Below the pieces are notes generated by a model. The model did no database searches. It was not told the DNA's origin and saw only the letters and a program-made list of their open reading frames with translations. Shown here piece by piece: positions 17,140 to 29,504 of a stretch of 64,000 nucleotides of DNA (position 1 is the first letter of the stretch; the number at the start of each line of letters is the position of its first letter). The position numbers were made by a program, and so were the translations under genes. Source of the DNA: Candidatus Tectimicrobiota bacterium. Lineage in GTDB: Bacteria; JACPUC01. Location of the stretch: NCBI GenBank assembly GCA_016192455.1, contig JACPUC010000021.1, positions 35,630-99,629 of the forward strand. Reading direction: 5' to 3'.

Positions 17140-18720
17140 ATGCTGGTGACCACGCAGGAGAGCAGTCGGAGCCACTCGGGCAGCACCTTCGCCACTGCCG
17201 GCGTCATGCTGGTGGTGTTCCTCTTCGCCATCGACGCGACCATCGTCAGCAGCGCCATGCCCACCGTGGTGGCGAAGCTGGGGGACCTCGATCTCTATAG
17301 CTGGGTCTTCTCGATCTACATGCTCGCCTCCGCCCTGGCCACGCCGATCTTCGGCAAGCTCTCCGACCTCTTCAGTCGTCGTCGCCTCATCCTCTTTGCC
17401 ATCGGCCTCTTCATGCTCGGCTCGGTCCTCTGCGGCTTGGCCCAGAGCATGCTCCAGCTCATCGTCTTTCGCGGTCTGCAAGGCATCGGCGGCGGCGCCA
17501 TCTACTCCCTCTCCTTCATCCTCGTCGGGGTTGTCTTCCCGCCGCACAAGCGCGCCGCCATGCAGGGGCTGATCGCCTCGGTCTGGGGGGTAGCGTCGGT
17601 GCTCGGTCCCCTGGCGGGCGGCCTCATCACCCAGTACTGGAACTGGCACTGGATCTTCTTCATCAACCTGCCGAGCGGCATCGTGGCGGCGGCGCTCATC
17701 GCGGTCGGCCTCCATGAGCCTGCCTTGCGGCAGCGGCGACCGGAGCTCGACGTGCGCGGCGCCGGCACCCTCCTCGTTGGTCTTCTCGCGCTCCTCTACG
17801 CCCTCCTGCGCAGCGGCAAGTCGGCCAACCCCTTGGACCCCGTCACCCTGGGACTGTTCGCCGTTGCACTCGCCACCTTGGGACTCTTCACCGTTCTGGA
17901 GCGGCGCGCCAGCGAGCCGCTGATCCCCCTCGGCCTGTTTCGCTGGGGCCTCTTCCGCACCGGGGTGCTGCTGGCGATGCTGGCCGCCGTGGCGGTCTTC
18001 GGCATCATCGGCTACCTGCCGCTCTACGTGCAGGGTGTCCTGGCGGGAAGCGCCTCCAAGGCCGGCGTGGTGCTCCTGCCGGTGAGCGTCGGCTGGACGC
18101 TTGGCAGCCTCATCGCTGGGCGCACGATGAATCGGCTCGGCTACCGCGCGGTCTGCCTCAGTGGCGCAACCTTGATGGCAGGCGGCTATGCCTTCCTCCT
18201 TGGCTCGGGGATGCAGAGCGGCCTCTGGGCGGCCCTGGTGGGGACATTCTTCATCGGCATCGGCACCGGCATGATCATTGTCACCTCCCTCGTGGCGGCG
18301 CAGTCGGCGGTGCCTTTCCAGAACATCGGGGTGGCCACCTCCACGCTGATGCTCATCCGCACCTTCGGCGGCGCGCTCGGCATCAGCATCATGGGGAGCG
18401 TCCTCTTCTCCAGCATGCACAGGCAATTGCTTCAGCTCAGCGCCGGGAGCGGCGTCCCCCTCGCGCCCGCGGTGCTGGAGAAGCTCTCCAACCCGCAGAC
18501 GCTCCTCGATCCGGCCAGCCGCGCGCTGCTGCCCGCGCATTTCCTCCCGGCCCTCACCCAGGCGCTCAGCTCCTCGCTGTGGTATGCCTTCACCACCGGT
18601 CTTGTTGCCGTGGTCATTGGGGTCGTGCTGAGCGCCACCATGTCGAAGCTCACGCCGGCCTCGATGCGCCGCCCCAGCAGCCCCGCGCCGGGCCGCCCTG
18701 CCGCGCGCCCGCACGTCTGA
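17140..18720 (+). CDS. DHA2-family (14-TM) MFS drug-export permease
   Basis: 526-residue major facilitator protein of the EmrB/QacA type. The N-terminal helix carries FLFAIDATIVSSAMPTV (motif D1), followed by a loop with GKLSDLFSRRRLI (motif A) and RGLQGIGGGAIYSLSFI (motif B/C). About fourteen hydrophobic segments are seen. These are proton-coupled exporters of drugs, dyes or metabolites in the inner membrane. The start is uncertain: ATG 17140 directly abuts an AGGGGG element, while GTG 17146 has the ideal seven-base spacing from it. A candidate promoter (TTGCCT 17077-17082, 17-base spacer, TACACA 17100-17105) lies just upstream. No EmrA-like adaptor gene is adjacent. Confidence 0.9.
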   Translation: MLVTTQESSRSHSGSTFATAGVMLVVFLFAIDATIVSSAMPTVVAKLGDLDLYSWVFSIYMLASALATPIFGKLSDLFSRRRLILFAIGLFMLGSVLCGLAQSMLQLIVFRGLQGIGGGAIYSLSFILVGVVFPPHKRAAMQGLIASVWGVASVLGPLAGGLITQYWNWHWIFFINLPSGIVAAALIAVGLHEPALRQRRPELDVRGAGTLLVGLLALLYALLRSGKSANPLDPVTLGLFAVALATLGLFTVLERRASEPLIPLGLFRWGLFRTGVLLAMLAAVAVFGIIGYLPLYVQGVLAGSASKAGVVLLPVSVGWTLGSLIAGRTMNRLGYRAVCLSGATLMAGGYAFLLGSGMQSGLWAALVGTFFIGIGTGMIIVTSLVAAQSAVPFQNIGVATSTLMLIRTFGGALGISIMGSVLFSSMHRQLLQLSAGSGVPLAPAVLEKLSNPQTLLDPASRALLPAHFLPALTQALSSSLWYAFTTGLVAVVIGVVLSATMSKLTPASMRRPSSPAPGRPAARPHV

Positions 18721-19267
18721 GGGGTCTGAGCCTTTCCCTCCCGTTCAACCACGCGCCGGCGCGCCCCCCTTCGCTCCTGCCACCGAGGCGCCTCGCGGCC
18801 GCTGCGGCGCCACGCCGCACTCGCGCTCGCTCCCGTCGGCTCGCCTAGCCGCGTGGCTGCCGCGAGTCGGCCAACCGGTCCCGGAACGGCAGCCGCCATG
18901 AAAGAAAGATGAACCCGTTTCGGCTCTGCTGCGTCTAATTGAACAGAGTTGGCCGACGCTAACCGAGACGCGTGTCTCCTCACAAACAGCCGTGGTGCGA
19001 GCGCGAGGGGCGGCATGATCTCCCGTCGCGGCGCAGCGGGAGCTCGGCCGCGCGCTCGGAGACTCCCGCTCCGAACTTTCCAACGAGTGATGCTTGATTG
19101 CTCACCCGGCGCGTTCCATGTGTCTGCTGCGAGGGCTCCCTGCGCGACAGATTCAGCACGCTTCCGAGGGAAGAGTCATCGCGGCGGGCAGGGCGGACGT
19201 GTGCCGCGCGTCCTCCCGCGGCAGGGGCAGGTAAGCTTTCGCGGCTACTTTCCAGGAGGATGCGAAG
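18721..19267. other. Intergenic region upstream of the DegP-like gene
   Basis: No gene is supported on either strand. The sequence is GC-rich at the left and mixed near 18900-19100. A sequence resembling half of an extracytoplasmic-stress promoter (GAACTT at 19073-19078) is present but its -10 is poor. An AGGAGG ribosome-binding site precedes the protease start. Confidence 0.4.
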
Positions 19268-20737
19268 ATGGATCATCACTCATCGCCAGCAGAGGCGCGT
19301 TTCGGCAAAAAATCTCTGCTCCTCACGGCGGTCGTCGCCCTCCTTCTTGGCGTTGGGCTCGCTACCTTGGCTGGAGTATCTCACCACGGAGCCGAGGTTT
19401 ACGCCCAGGCAGCGAGCGCGCCCGGCACCGTCGCCGCGGCGCCGAACTTCTCAGAGCTGGCGGCGCGACTGAGCCCCTCGGTGGTCAATGTCGACACCGT
19501 CCTCACCGTGCGCCCGGAGTGGCCTGGCGGCAAGTCGCCGTTCGCCCCGCCGTTCGGTGAAGAGTTTTTCGAGCGCTTCTTCGGCATGCGTCCGCCGCAG
19601 CAACAGCGTCGCGGCAAGGGCTCGGGGGTGATCTTCAGTCAGGACGGCTACATCCTGACGAACAACCACGTCGTCGAGGGAGCTGATCAGGTCACCGTCA
19701 CCCTGGCCGATGGCACGAAGTACCCGGCCCGCGTGGTGGGGAGGGATGACAAGACGGACCTCGGGCTGCTGAAGATTGATAAAGAGGTGAAGCTCACCGC
19801 CGCCCGTCTTGGCGATTCCGACACCCTGAAGGTGGGCGAATGGGTGATGGCCATCGGCAATCCCTTTGGCCTCGGGCACACCGTGACCGTGGGGATCGTC
19901 AGCGCCAAGGGACGCATCATCGGCTCCGGGCCGTACGACGACTTCATCCAGACGGATGCGTCGATCAACCCCGGCAACAGCGGTGGTCCTCTCTTCAACA
20001 CCGCCGGCGAGGTCATCGGCATCAACACGGCCATCATCGCCCAGGGGCAGGGCATCGGCTTCGCCATTCCCGTCAACATGGCGAAGGACCTCCTTCCCGG
20101 GCTGCGGCAGGGGAGGGTCGTGCGTGGCTGGCTGGGCGTCTCCATCCAGACGGTGACGCCGGAGCTCGCCGAAGCGTTGCAGTTGAAAGCGCGCAAGGGC
20201 GCGCTGGTGGCCGAGGTGCTGTCCGGCAGCCCGGCGGCTCAAGCTGGGGTGCGGCGTGGGGATGTCATCGTGCGCTTCGCCGGGGAGGAGGTCGACGACT
20301 CCCACACGCTGCCGCGGCTGGTGGCGCGCGTCGCGGCGGGCAAGAGCGTGAGCCTTGAGGTGATCCGCGACGGCAAGCGTCTGCAGCTTTCCACCACCAT
20401 TCGGGTGCTGTCGGAGGAGCCGGCGGCAGGCGGGCAAGCCCCGCAAGAGCCTTCGTCGCAGCTCGGCTTGCGCCTTCAGGAGCTGACGCCGGAGCTGGCG
20501 GCGCGGTTCGGAGTGGAGAGCCGCGCGGGGTTGATCGTGGTTGAGCTGGAGCCGGGGAGCGCCGCCGAGCGTGCCGGCGTGCAGCGGGGCGATGTCCTCC
20601 TCGAGGCCAATCACAAGCCGCTGCGAAGCGTCCGCGACCTACGTGAGGCCCTGCGGAACGTGCCGAAGGGGAGGGCGCTCCTTGTGGTCCTGGAGCGCAA
20701 CGGCAGGAGCCTCTTCACGGCCATTCCGGTCGGCTGA
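19268..20737 (+). CDS. DegP/HtrA-type periplasmic serine protease (Do family)
   Basis: 489 residues: membrane anchor or signal peptide (about 16-35), trypsin-like protease domain and two PDZ domains (about 285-375 and 395-485). The catalytic triad is visible: His134 in TNNHVVEGAD, Asp164 in KTDLGLLKI and Ser238 in GNSGGPLF. Do proteases degrade or refold misfolded envelope proteins; two PDZ domains match DegP/DegQ/MucD rather than DegS. The start codon is preceded by AGGAGG at good spacing. It stands alone, with no sensor kinase or sigma factor gene next to it. Family call is secure; the choice among DegP, DegQ and MucD is not made. Confidence 0.93.
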   Translation: MDHHSSPAEARFGKKSLLLTAVVALLLGVGLATLAGVSHHGAEVYAQAASAPGTVAAAPNFSELAARLSPSVVNVDTVLTVRPEWPGGKSPFAPPFGEEFFERFFGMRPPQQQRRGKGSGVIFSQDGYILTNNHVVEGADQVTVTLADGTKYPARVVGRDDKTDLGLLKIDKEVKLTAARLGDSDTLKVGEWVMAIGNPFGLGHTVTVGIVSAKGRIIGSGPYDDFIQTDASINPGNSGGPLFNTAGEVIGINTAIIAQGQGIGFAIPVNMAKDLLPGLRQGRVVRGWLGVSIQTVTPELAEALQLKARKGALVAEVLSGSPAAQAGVRRGDVIVRFAGEEVDDSHTLPRLVARVAAGKSVSLEVIRDGKRLQLSTTIRVLSEEPAAGGQAPQEPSSQLGLRLQELTPELAARFGVESRAGLIVVELEPGSAAERAGVQRGDVLLEANHKPLRSVRDLREALRNVPKGRALLVVLERNGRSLFTAIPVG

Positions 20738-20892
20738 GCAGGCGCGCCGGGCGTCCGGGAGCGGCATCGCTCGGGTTCACCCGCGGCGGCGCAGGCGTCA
20801 CGGTGACACCGAGGGCGGGGCGCTGGAGGAGATGCCGCAGCCGCTCCGCCCTTCCACCCCACCGCCAAGGGCGAGTGCTACCCGACGCCGCG

Positions 20893-21348
20893 TCAGGGGA
20901 TGCCCGCAAAGGCATTGAAGCGAAATCCGGACAGGAGGCGAAAGAGGAAGAAGTAGCGCAGGGGATGGCCGCCGTAGCTGAGCTGATCGATGAGCAAGTG
21001 GGCCAGAAGGCCCAGCGCGGCGCCCGCGGCCAGCCATCGCCACCTGCGGCAGCGCCAGGCGAGGAGAGCGAGGCCGATCACCCATTCGTAACCATGGAAC
21101 ACCAGCAGCGAGAAGGCATGTCCGGCTTGATACTGCGGCGCCTGCAGGAACTCGAGGAGGTCGAAGCGGCGGAACTGCGTCAGGAGGAGGTAGTCGAGGA
21201 GATGGTCCAGATCAACCAGGAGGCTGACGGAGAAGCAGAGGACGGCCGCCTGGCATGAGCGAGCGCGCCACCTGAGAAGCGCGGCCAGGCCCGCCGCCAC
21301 CAGAGTATGGAGCAGCTCATGGAAGAGAAGGAACAGCAGTCTTCCCAC
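20893..21348 (-). CDS. Membrane protein related to YdjM-type metal-dependent hydrolases
   Basis: 151 residues with four or five hydrophobic segments. Charged/His clusters lie between them: DLDHLLDYLLL, YQAGHAFSLLVFHGYEW and GLLAHLLIDQLSY. Such DxDH and HxxxD patterns near membrane helices recall the YdjM/DUF457 inner-membrane hydrolase-like family, which is of poorly known function. The gene sits alone between the DegP-like gene (convergent) and metH (divergent). The protein is convincingly coding by its hydrophobic periodicity; the family name is tentative. Confidence 0.65.
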   Translation of the reverse strand: MGRLLFLLFHELLHTLVAAGLAALLRWRARSCQAAVLCFSVSLLVDLDHLLDYLLLTQFRRFDLLEFLQAPQYQAGHAFSLLVFHGYEWVIGLALLAWRCRRWRWLAAGAALGLLAHLLIDQLSYGGHPLRYFFLFRLLSGFRFNAFAGIP

Positions 21349-21743
21349 CGCCGAGGGGGTCTCCTGGGCAACGCATGATGCAAGCGGAAGGGGGCGGACG
21401 GCGCGCCGCCGGGCGCTCCCCCTGGCGCCTGCATCGTACGCATCCGCGCCTGCCGCAGCAAGGTCGCCTCGCTCACCCCGCTGGTTTCATGCCTCGGCAG
21501 CCATGCCGGCCGCGGCGCGGCCGGGCGCGGGCCTCTCCCGCACCACAAGGACGTTGCATCCCGGAGGTGATCCTCCTATTGTGGGGAGAGCGCCGCTGGC
21601 GAAGGTGCGGGGCGCCGCGCCAGCGGTGGAGCGCCGGCCTGGTCCCGCCAGGGCCAAGCGGAGCGCGACCGGGCGGCTTGGCGTGGAGAGGGCGCGCAGT
21701 CACGCAACCCTCTCCGTCGTATCGGCAAAGGATGGGGTCTCCG
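21349..21743. other. Divergent intergenic region upstream of metH
   Basis: 395 bases with no coding signal. I looked for a cobalamin or SAM/SAH riboswitch ahead of metH and saw no B12-box or recognisable core, although an RNA element of divergent sequence could be missed. Confidence 0.4.
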
Positions 21744-25235
<3,492 letters not shown>

Positions 25236-25331
25236 GAGGCATGCCGCCGGGGAAGCGCGGGGCGTTCCCCCCCTGCCGTCATGGGGATCGTTCCTGGCCG
25301 CGGCGGCTTCCTGGCGCGGCTCTCCCCGCCG

Positions 25332-27152
25332 TTACCCCGCAAGAATCTCGCCGATAACCCTGTGGTTGCCGAACGGCGCGATCAGGTACACCCCCGGCGA
25401 TTGCCGGCGGATGCGCTCGTAGAGCGAGCGCGCCATCGCCAGGCCCACCCGGCGTTCCTCCTCGAGGGTGCGCGCCTCAGCCAGCCGCTGCATGATCGCA
25501 TCCGTGATGCGCAGGCCGGGGACGTTGTCGCGCAGGAAGCGCGCATTGCGCAGACTGCGCAGCGGCATGAGGCCCGGCAGGATCGGGATGTCGAACCCCT
25601 TCGTCTCGCCCAGCATGGCCTCGAGAACCTCCTCATCGTAGATCGGCTGCGTCAGGCAGAAGCGCGCCCCCGCGGCGATCTTCTGCCTCAGGTAGTCGAC
25701 CTGGTACTTCAGGTTGAGGTTGGGGTTGAGCGCGCAGCCGACGGCGAATCTCGTCGGCTGGGCGAGGGGATTGCCGTGGTGATCAACTCCCCGGTTCAGG
25801 CGGCTGGTGACGAGGCCGATGAGCCCCGTCGAGGAGAGGTTGTGCACCGCCACGGCATCGGGGTTGTCGCCGCCCGAGGGATGGTCGCCGGTCAACGCCA
25901 GCAGCGTGTCGATCCCCAGCGCCGCCGCTCCGAGGAGGTCCGATTGCATCGCCAGCAGATTGCGGTGCCGGCAGGTGTAGTGCATGATCGCCGGCAGCCC
26001 GGTCTGTTGCTGCACCTGGCTGGCGAGGACGAGCGAGCAGACGGTCAGGTTGCCGAGGGAGTTATCGGTGACATTGATGGCGTCGGCCCCCGCCTGCCCA
26101 AGCTCTGACGCGGCTTCGAGGTAGGGTCCGACCTCCGCCCCCCTGGGAGGGCGCAGCTCGACGGTGACCGCGAAACGCTGCGCCAGGGCGCCGAGGAAGC
26201 GGCTGGCCGGCTGCGCCGCGGCGGCTTGCTCCTGCACCTCGACGAGGAGGCGCGCCGTCCTGGCCGGGCGCCGCGGCCGCGGCCCGGGGGTCACGGTTTT
26301 GAGCGCCTCGTTCATGGCTCGGATGTGCTCCGGGGTGGTGCCGCAACAACCGCCGATCAGGCGCGCTCCCAGCGCCGCGTACTCCCGCGCGTACTCCGCC
26401 ACGTACTCCGGCGTGGCATGGTAGTGGACCCTGCCCTGCACCTCCTCGGGAGGTCCGGCGTTCGGCTGCGCGATCAGATCGAAGAAGCCGCTCTCGGCAA
26501 TATCCTCCAGCGCCTCCTTCAGGTGGTAGGGAGCGTTGCAGTTCACCCCCAGAACTTCAACGCCGTGGTTGCGCAGCGTCCGCAGCACGCTGCCGGTGTC
26601 GCGCTCGTTGCCCAGCTTGCCGTCGGGAAAACCCCGGAACATGCAGATCGGGGGGGCTCCCAGCACCCGCTTCACGGCTTTGATCGCCAGCACCATCTCG
26701 CGCAGGTCGAGGAAGGTTTCCAGGGAGACCATGGCGACGCCTCCCTCGGCCAACCCCTCGACCTGTTCGGTGAAGACCTGGAGAATGTCGTCGTCGCTGA
26801 GGTTCTCTTCGAAGCGGCGGAATCCGAGGGGACCCACCGAGCCGGAGACGGTCGCCAGCGGGCCGGCGGTCTTGCAGGCCAGGCGGGCCGCCGCCTCGTT
26901 GATGGGGCGCACCTTGTCCTCCAAGCCGTACAGCTCCAGCTTCAGAGCATTGGCGCCGAAGCTGTTCGTGTGCAGCAGCCGCGCCCCGGCCTCGAGGTAG
27001 GAGCGGTGCACGAGCTGGATCAGGTGGGCATCGCTGAGATTGAGCTGCTCCTTGCAGAGGCCGAACTTGCCGTAGCCGACCTCCAGCATGGTGCCCATGG
27101 CGCCGTCGCAGAGCACCACGTCATCCGCGAGGAGGTCTCGCACGTTCACCAT
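25332..27152 (-). CDS. Bifunctional homocysteine S-methyltransferase / 5,10-methylene-THF reductase
   Basis: 606 residues. The N-terminal ~300 residues are a homocysteine methyltransferase domain (CDGAMGTMLE, GVNCNAPYHL, IGGCCGTTPEH with the zinc cysteines). The C-terminal ~280 residues are a MetF-like flavoprotein barrel (VTVELRPPRGAE, ADAINVTDNSLGN, LLALTGDHPSGGDN, FCLTQPIYDEE). This is the YitJ-type fusion, about 610 residues in relatives. The reductase half makes 5-methyl-THF; the other half may methylate homocysteine from a donor such as S-methylmethionine, or pass methyl groups to MetH. The ATG at 27152 has AAGGTGAG upstream and a well-formed promoter 60 bases further up. It is convergent with metH, 96 bp apart. 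Confidence 0.93.
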   Translation of the reverse strand: MVNVRDLLADDVVLCDGAMGTMLEVGYGKFGLCKEQLNLSDAHLIQLVHRSYLEAGARLLHTNSFGANALKLELYGLEDKVRPINEAAARLACKTAGPLATVSGSVGPLGFRRFEENLSDDDILQVFTEQVEGLAEGGVAMVSLETFLDLREMVLAIKAVKRVLGAPPICMFRGFPDGKLGNERDTGSVLRTLRNHGVEVLGVNCNAPYHLKEALEDIAESGFFDLIAQPNAGPPEEVQGRVHYHATPEYVAEYAREYAALGARLIGGCCGTTPEHIRAMNEALKTVTPGPRPRRPARTARLLVEVQEQAAAAQPASRFLGALAQRFAVTVELRPPRGAEVGPYLEAASELGQAGADAINVTDNSLGNLTVCSLVLASQVQQQTGLPAIMHYTCRHRNLLAMQSDLLGAAALGIDTLLALTGDHPSGGDNPDAVAVHNLSSTGLIGLVTSRLNRGVDHHGNPLAQPTRFAVGCALNPNLNLKYQVDYLRQKIAAGARFCLTQPIYDEEVLEAMLGETKGFDIPILPGLMPLRSLRNARFLRDNVPGLRITDAIMQRLAEARTLEEERRVGLAMARSLYERIRRQSPGVYLIAPFGNHRVIGEILAG

Positions 27153-27576
27153 GCGCTCACCTTCTTGAAGACCGGGAGAGAGCAAAAGCGGCTGGTTGGA
27201 AGGAGCTGCCTTCAATATCATGAAGTTCCGCCGCCCTGTCAAGAATCGTGGCGGCGGCGGGTGGCCCAGCCCGGCGCCGTGACAGCGCGGCACATCCACG
27301 CGGCCCCCGCGGCGCGCCTGCCCGGTTCCCCGCGCCGACGCTGAGGAGAAATACCCTGGCGTCGGCGCCGCGGCAGGGAGCCGTACCGGCGGCGGGCGTG
27401 CAGGGCCATGGCCGCGGGGTGCGTTTCAGCACGGAGTCGGGTATCCTGCGGAGGGGCAGTGGAGGGGCGCCAGCCGCATCGCAGCCTCGCCGCGCTCCCG
27501 GCTCGGCAGGCGCGCAGCGTCACCGGGTCCTCGGCGCGGGCGAGGTGCGGGTTCAGAGCGCTGCCTCTCCGCCACC
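27153..27576. other. Divergent intergenic region between the MTHFR fusion and the methyltransferase
   Basis: 424 bases without a gene. The leftmost 90 bases hold the promoter of the minus-strand fusion gene; the remainder is GC-rich with no further signal I can support. Confidence 0.5.
27214..27242 (-). promoter_or_regulatory. Sigma70-type promoter of the Hcy-methyltransferase/MTHFR gene
   Basis: On the minus strand a perfect TTGACA (27242-27237), a 17-base spacer and GATATT (27219-27214) lie about 60 bases upstream of the start codon at 27152. Confidence 0.6.
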
Positions 27577-28299
27577 ATGACGCCGCAGACCGTGCGAGGC
27601 ATGATCATGAAAGCCTGGGAGGCCTTGGCGTTCGCCAGTGAGGAGGAGCGACGGCAGTACTATGCGAACTTCCCCCTGCCCCCTGGGCACTCGGTGGCAG
27701 CCTTTTGGCAGGACCCCGTCTTCAAGCGGCAGCTCTTCGCCCGTGCGCACCTGCGGCCCGGCACCTCGCTCCTCCTCATCAGCGAGGCGAACGAGCGCTG
27801 CGGCCTCAGCGCCCTGGCGCGCGACGCCGTGGGCGAGCAGGGAAGGCTCGTCGAGCACGACGTCATCCGGGAAGGACGCACCCTGCACGAGTGGAACATC
27901 TACGAGCGCCTCTGCCGGCCGTATGCTCCCGCCACCTTCGACGCCGCCATCGCCACCACCACGCACCACATGCAGCAGCTCGACCGCGAGATGGGCGAGC
28001 TCATCCGGGTGGTAAAACCGGGGGGCTGGCTCGTCGTCGCCGACAACGGGCCGGGCAAGCTTTTCTTCGAGCTGGCGAAGCAGGACGCGCACCTGGAGTT
28101 CGCCGCCGATCTCCTCATCTACGCGATGGCCGTCTGGCTGAACTTCGGCGACTCGGTCGATGAAGCCTACGCGAACCTCAAGCGCTGGGGATGCAAGTAC
28201 GACGAAGAGGACCTGCTGCGCGCCATGCGGCCCGCGCTCGAGGAGGTCGGCGCGTTCGCCTGGAAGGGGCTGTGGCTGGTGGCCGGACGGAAGCGCTGA
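27577..28299 (+). CDS. Methyltransferase-like protein with atypical SAM motif
   Basis: 240 residues with a Rossmann-like layout. Where class I methyltransferases carry the glycine-rich motif I, this protein reads GTSLLLISEANERCGLS, without the usual GxGxG. Later blocks look conventional: TFDAAIATTTHHMQQLDREMGELIRVVKPGGWLVVADNG corresponds to motifs IV-V. It may be an active enzyme with a divergent cofactor site or a non-catalytic relative. It is followed by two solute-binding protein genes on the same strand (115 bp to the first), suggesting shared transcription. ATG 27577 is taken as start; ATG 27601 and 27607 are in frame. Function is not known. Confidence 0.6.
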   Translation: MTPQTVRGMIMKAWEALAFASEEERRQYYANFPLPPGHSVAAFWQDPVFKRQLFARAHLRPGTSLLLISEANERCGLSALARDAVGEQGRLVEHDVIREGRTLHEWNIYERLCRPYAPATFDAAIATTTHHMQQLDREMGELIRVVKPGGWLVVADNGPGKLFFELAKQDAHLEFAADLLIYAMAVWLNFGDSVDEAYANLKRWGCKYDEEDLLRAMRPALEEVGAFAWKGLWLVAGRKR

Positions 28300-28414
28300 T
28301 CGCCGGGGCCGAGGGCGCAACGCCGCAGCCTTGCTCCGCCTTGCCCGGCAGGGGAGTGGGGCGGCGCCGGCGAGGCGCTGGAGCAAATCGGTGGCAGTGT
28401 TGAGAGGTTGCGCA

Positions 28415-29443
28415 ATGGTGAACGCGGCCGTCGTCGCGTCGGGAGCCTGGCGGCGCGGTGCGGCGCTCGCGGCGTTGCTGCTCCTGGCCCTGCCGCAGCT
28501 CGCGGGGGCCCAGGGCGCCGTGGCGCGCCTGGCGTTGCCGGGGCGCACCATGGCGTTCCTGAGCCTCTACGTCAGCGAGGCGAAGGGCTTTTTCCCGGAG
28601 GCGGGCATCGACCTGCGCGTCACGCTGGAATCCGGCGCGAAAACCATGCAGTCCCTGGGCTCCGGCTCCGTCGAGTTCGCCGGCGGCACCGTGGAGGCGG
28701 CGATCCGCGCCCCGGAAGGCGGGCGGCGGCCGATCATCGTCGCGGCGGGGACGAGCCGCCTGCCGCTGGAGATCGTGGCGCGCCGGGAGGTGGCGCCGCA
28801 GCAGGGGATGCCGCAGGAGACGCCCCTGGCCGAGCGTCTTCGCCTCTTGAAGGGGCGCACCATTGGTCTGTTGCACAGCGGCGACCTGGCGCACCAGTTC
28901 CTCAAGTCCGCGCTGTCGCAAGCTGGTCTCGACCCCGCCCGAGACGTCAAGGTGCTTGGGATCGGGAAACCGGGGACGCTCCTCGCCAGCCTGCAGCGGC
29001 GACTGGTTGACGCCATCATCGCCGTGCCGCCGATGTCCATCGTGCCGCTTCTGCGCGGCTACGGCGTGCGCCTGGCCAGCGGCCCCCTCAATGATTTCCC
29101 GCAGTTCGATCCCTTCCCCTACGCGGTGCTCCTTACCATGGAGCAGACCACGCAGGCGCGGCCGGAGCTGGTGCGCCGCGTCGTGCGAGCCTGGGTGAAG
29201 GGTCTGCGGTTCATCCACGAGCATCCCGAGGAAGCGAGGCAGCTCCTCAAGGCGCAGTTCAAGCGGGCCGACGAGGCGCTCATCGAGGCCACCCTGAGGC
29301 TCATGCTGCCAGGCGTCTCGAAAGACGGGCGGGTTCCTCTGGAGGGTTTGGAGAGGGTGCAGAAGCTGCTCCTGGAGGGTGGCGTTCTGAAGCAGCCGAT
29401 TGATCTCAGCCGCGTCGCCACCAGCCGCTTCCTGCCGGAGTAG
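28415..29443 (+). CDS. NMT1/SsuA-type ABC solute-binding protein, first of a tandem pair
   Basis: 342 residues with a signal peptide (core GAALAALLLLALPQL, cleavage near GAQ). The mature region starts with ARLALPGRTMAFLSLYVSEAKGFFPEAGIDL and continues with the two-lobe periplasmic binding fold of the NMT1/THI5/SsuA family. Segments such as GYGVRLASGPLNDFPQFDPFPY recur almost word for word in the next gene, so the two are paralogues by duplication. No transporter membrane or ATPase genes follow. The ATG at 28415 is preceded by GAGAGG at seven bases. The ligand is unknown; relatives bind sulfonates, nitrate, pyrimidines or aromatic acids. Confidence 0.87.
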   Translation: MVNAAVVASGAWRRGAALAALLLLALPQLAGAQGAVARLALPGRTMAFLSLYVSEAKGFFPEAGIDLRVTLESGAKTMQSLGSGSVEFAGGTVEAAIRAPEGGRRPIIVAAGTSRLPLEIVARREVAPQQGMPQETPLAERLRLLKGRTIGLLHSGDLAHQFLKSALSQAGLDPARDVKVLGIGKPGTLLASLQRRLVDAIIAVPPMSIVPLLRGYGVRLASGPLNDFPQFDPFPYAVLLTMEQTTQARPELVRRVVRAWVKGLRFIHEHPEEARQLLKAQFKRADEALIEATLRLMLPGVSKDGRVPLEGLERVQKLLLEGGVLKQPIDLSRVATSRFLPE

Positions 29444-29504
29444 GGGAGAGCGCCGGCCTGGCTCATGGCCGCGCGTCCAGTTTGGTTGAGGGAGGAGGAA
29501 GATC

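Noticed and set aside
19073..19099. Stress-sigma (sigmaE-like) promoter before the DegP-type gene
   Set aside because: GAACTT is present but the -10 (TGATT) does not fit TCTGA/TCAAA well, and the site is 170 bases from the start codon. Chance match cannot be excluded.
21349..21743. Cobalamin or SAM-type riboswitch before metH
   Set aside because: No B12-box or known core sequence could be identified by eye; the region is simply GC-rich.
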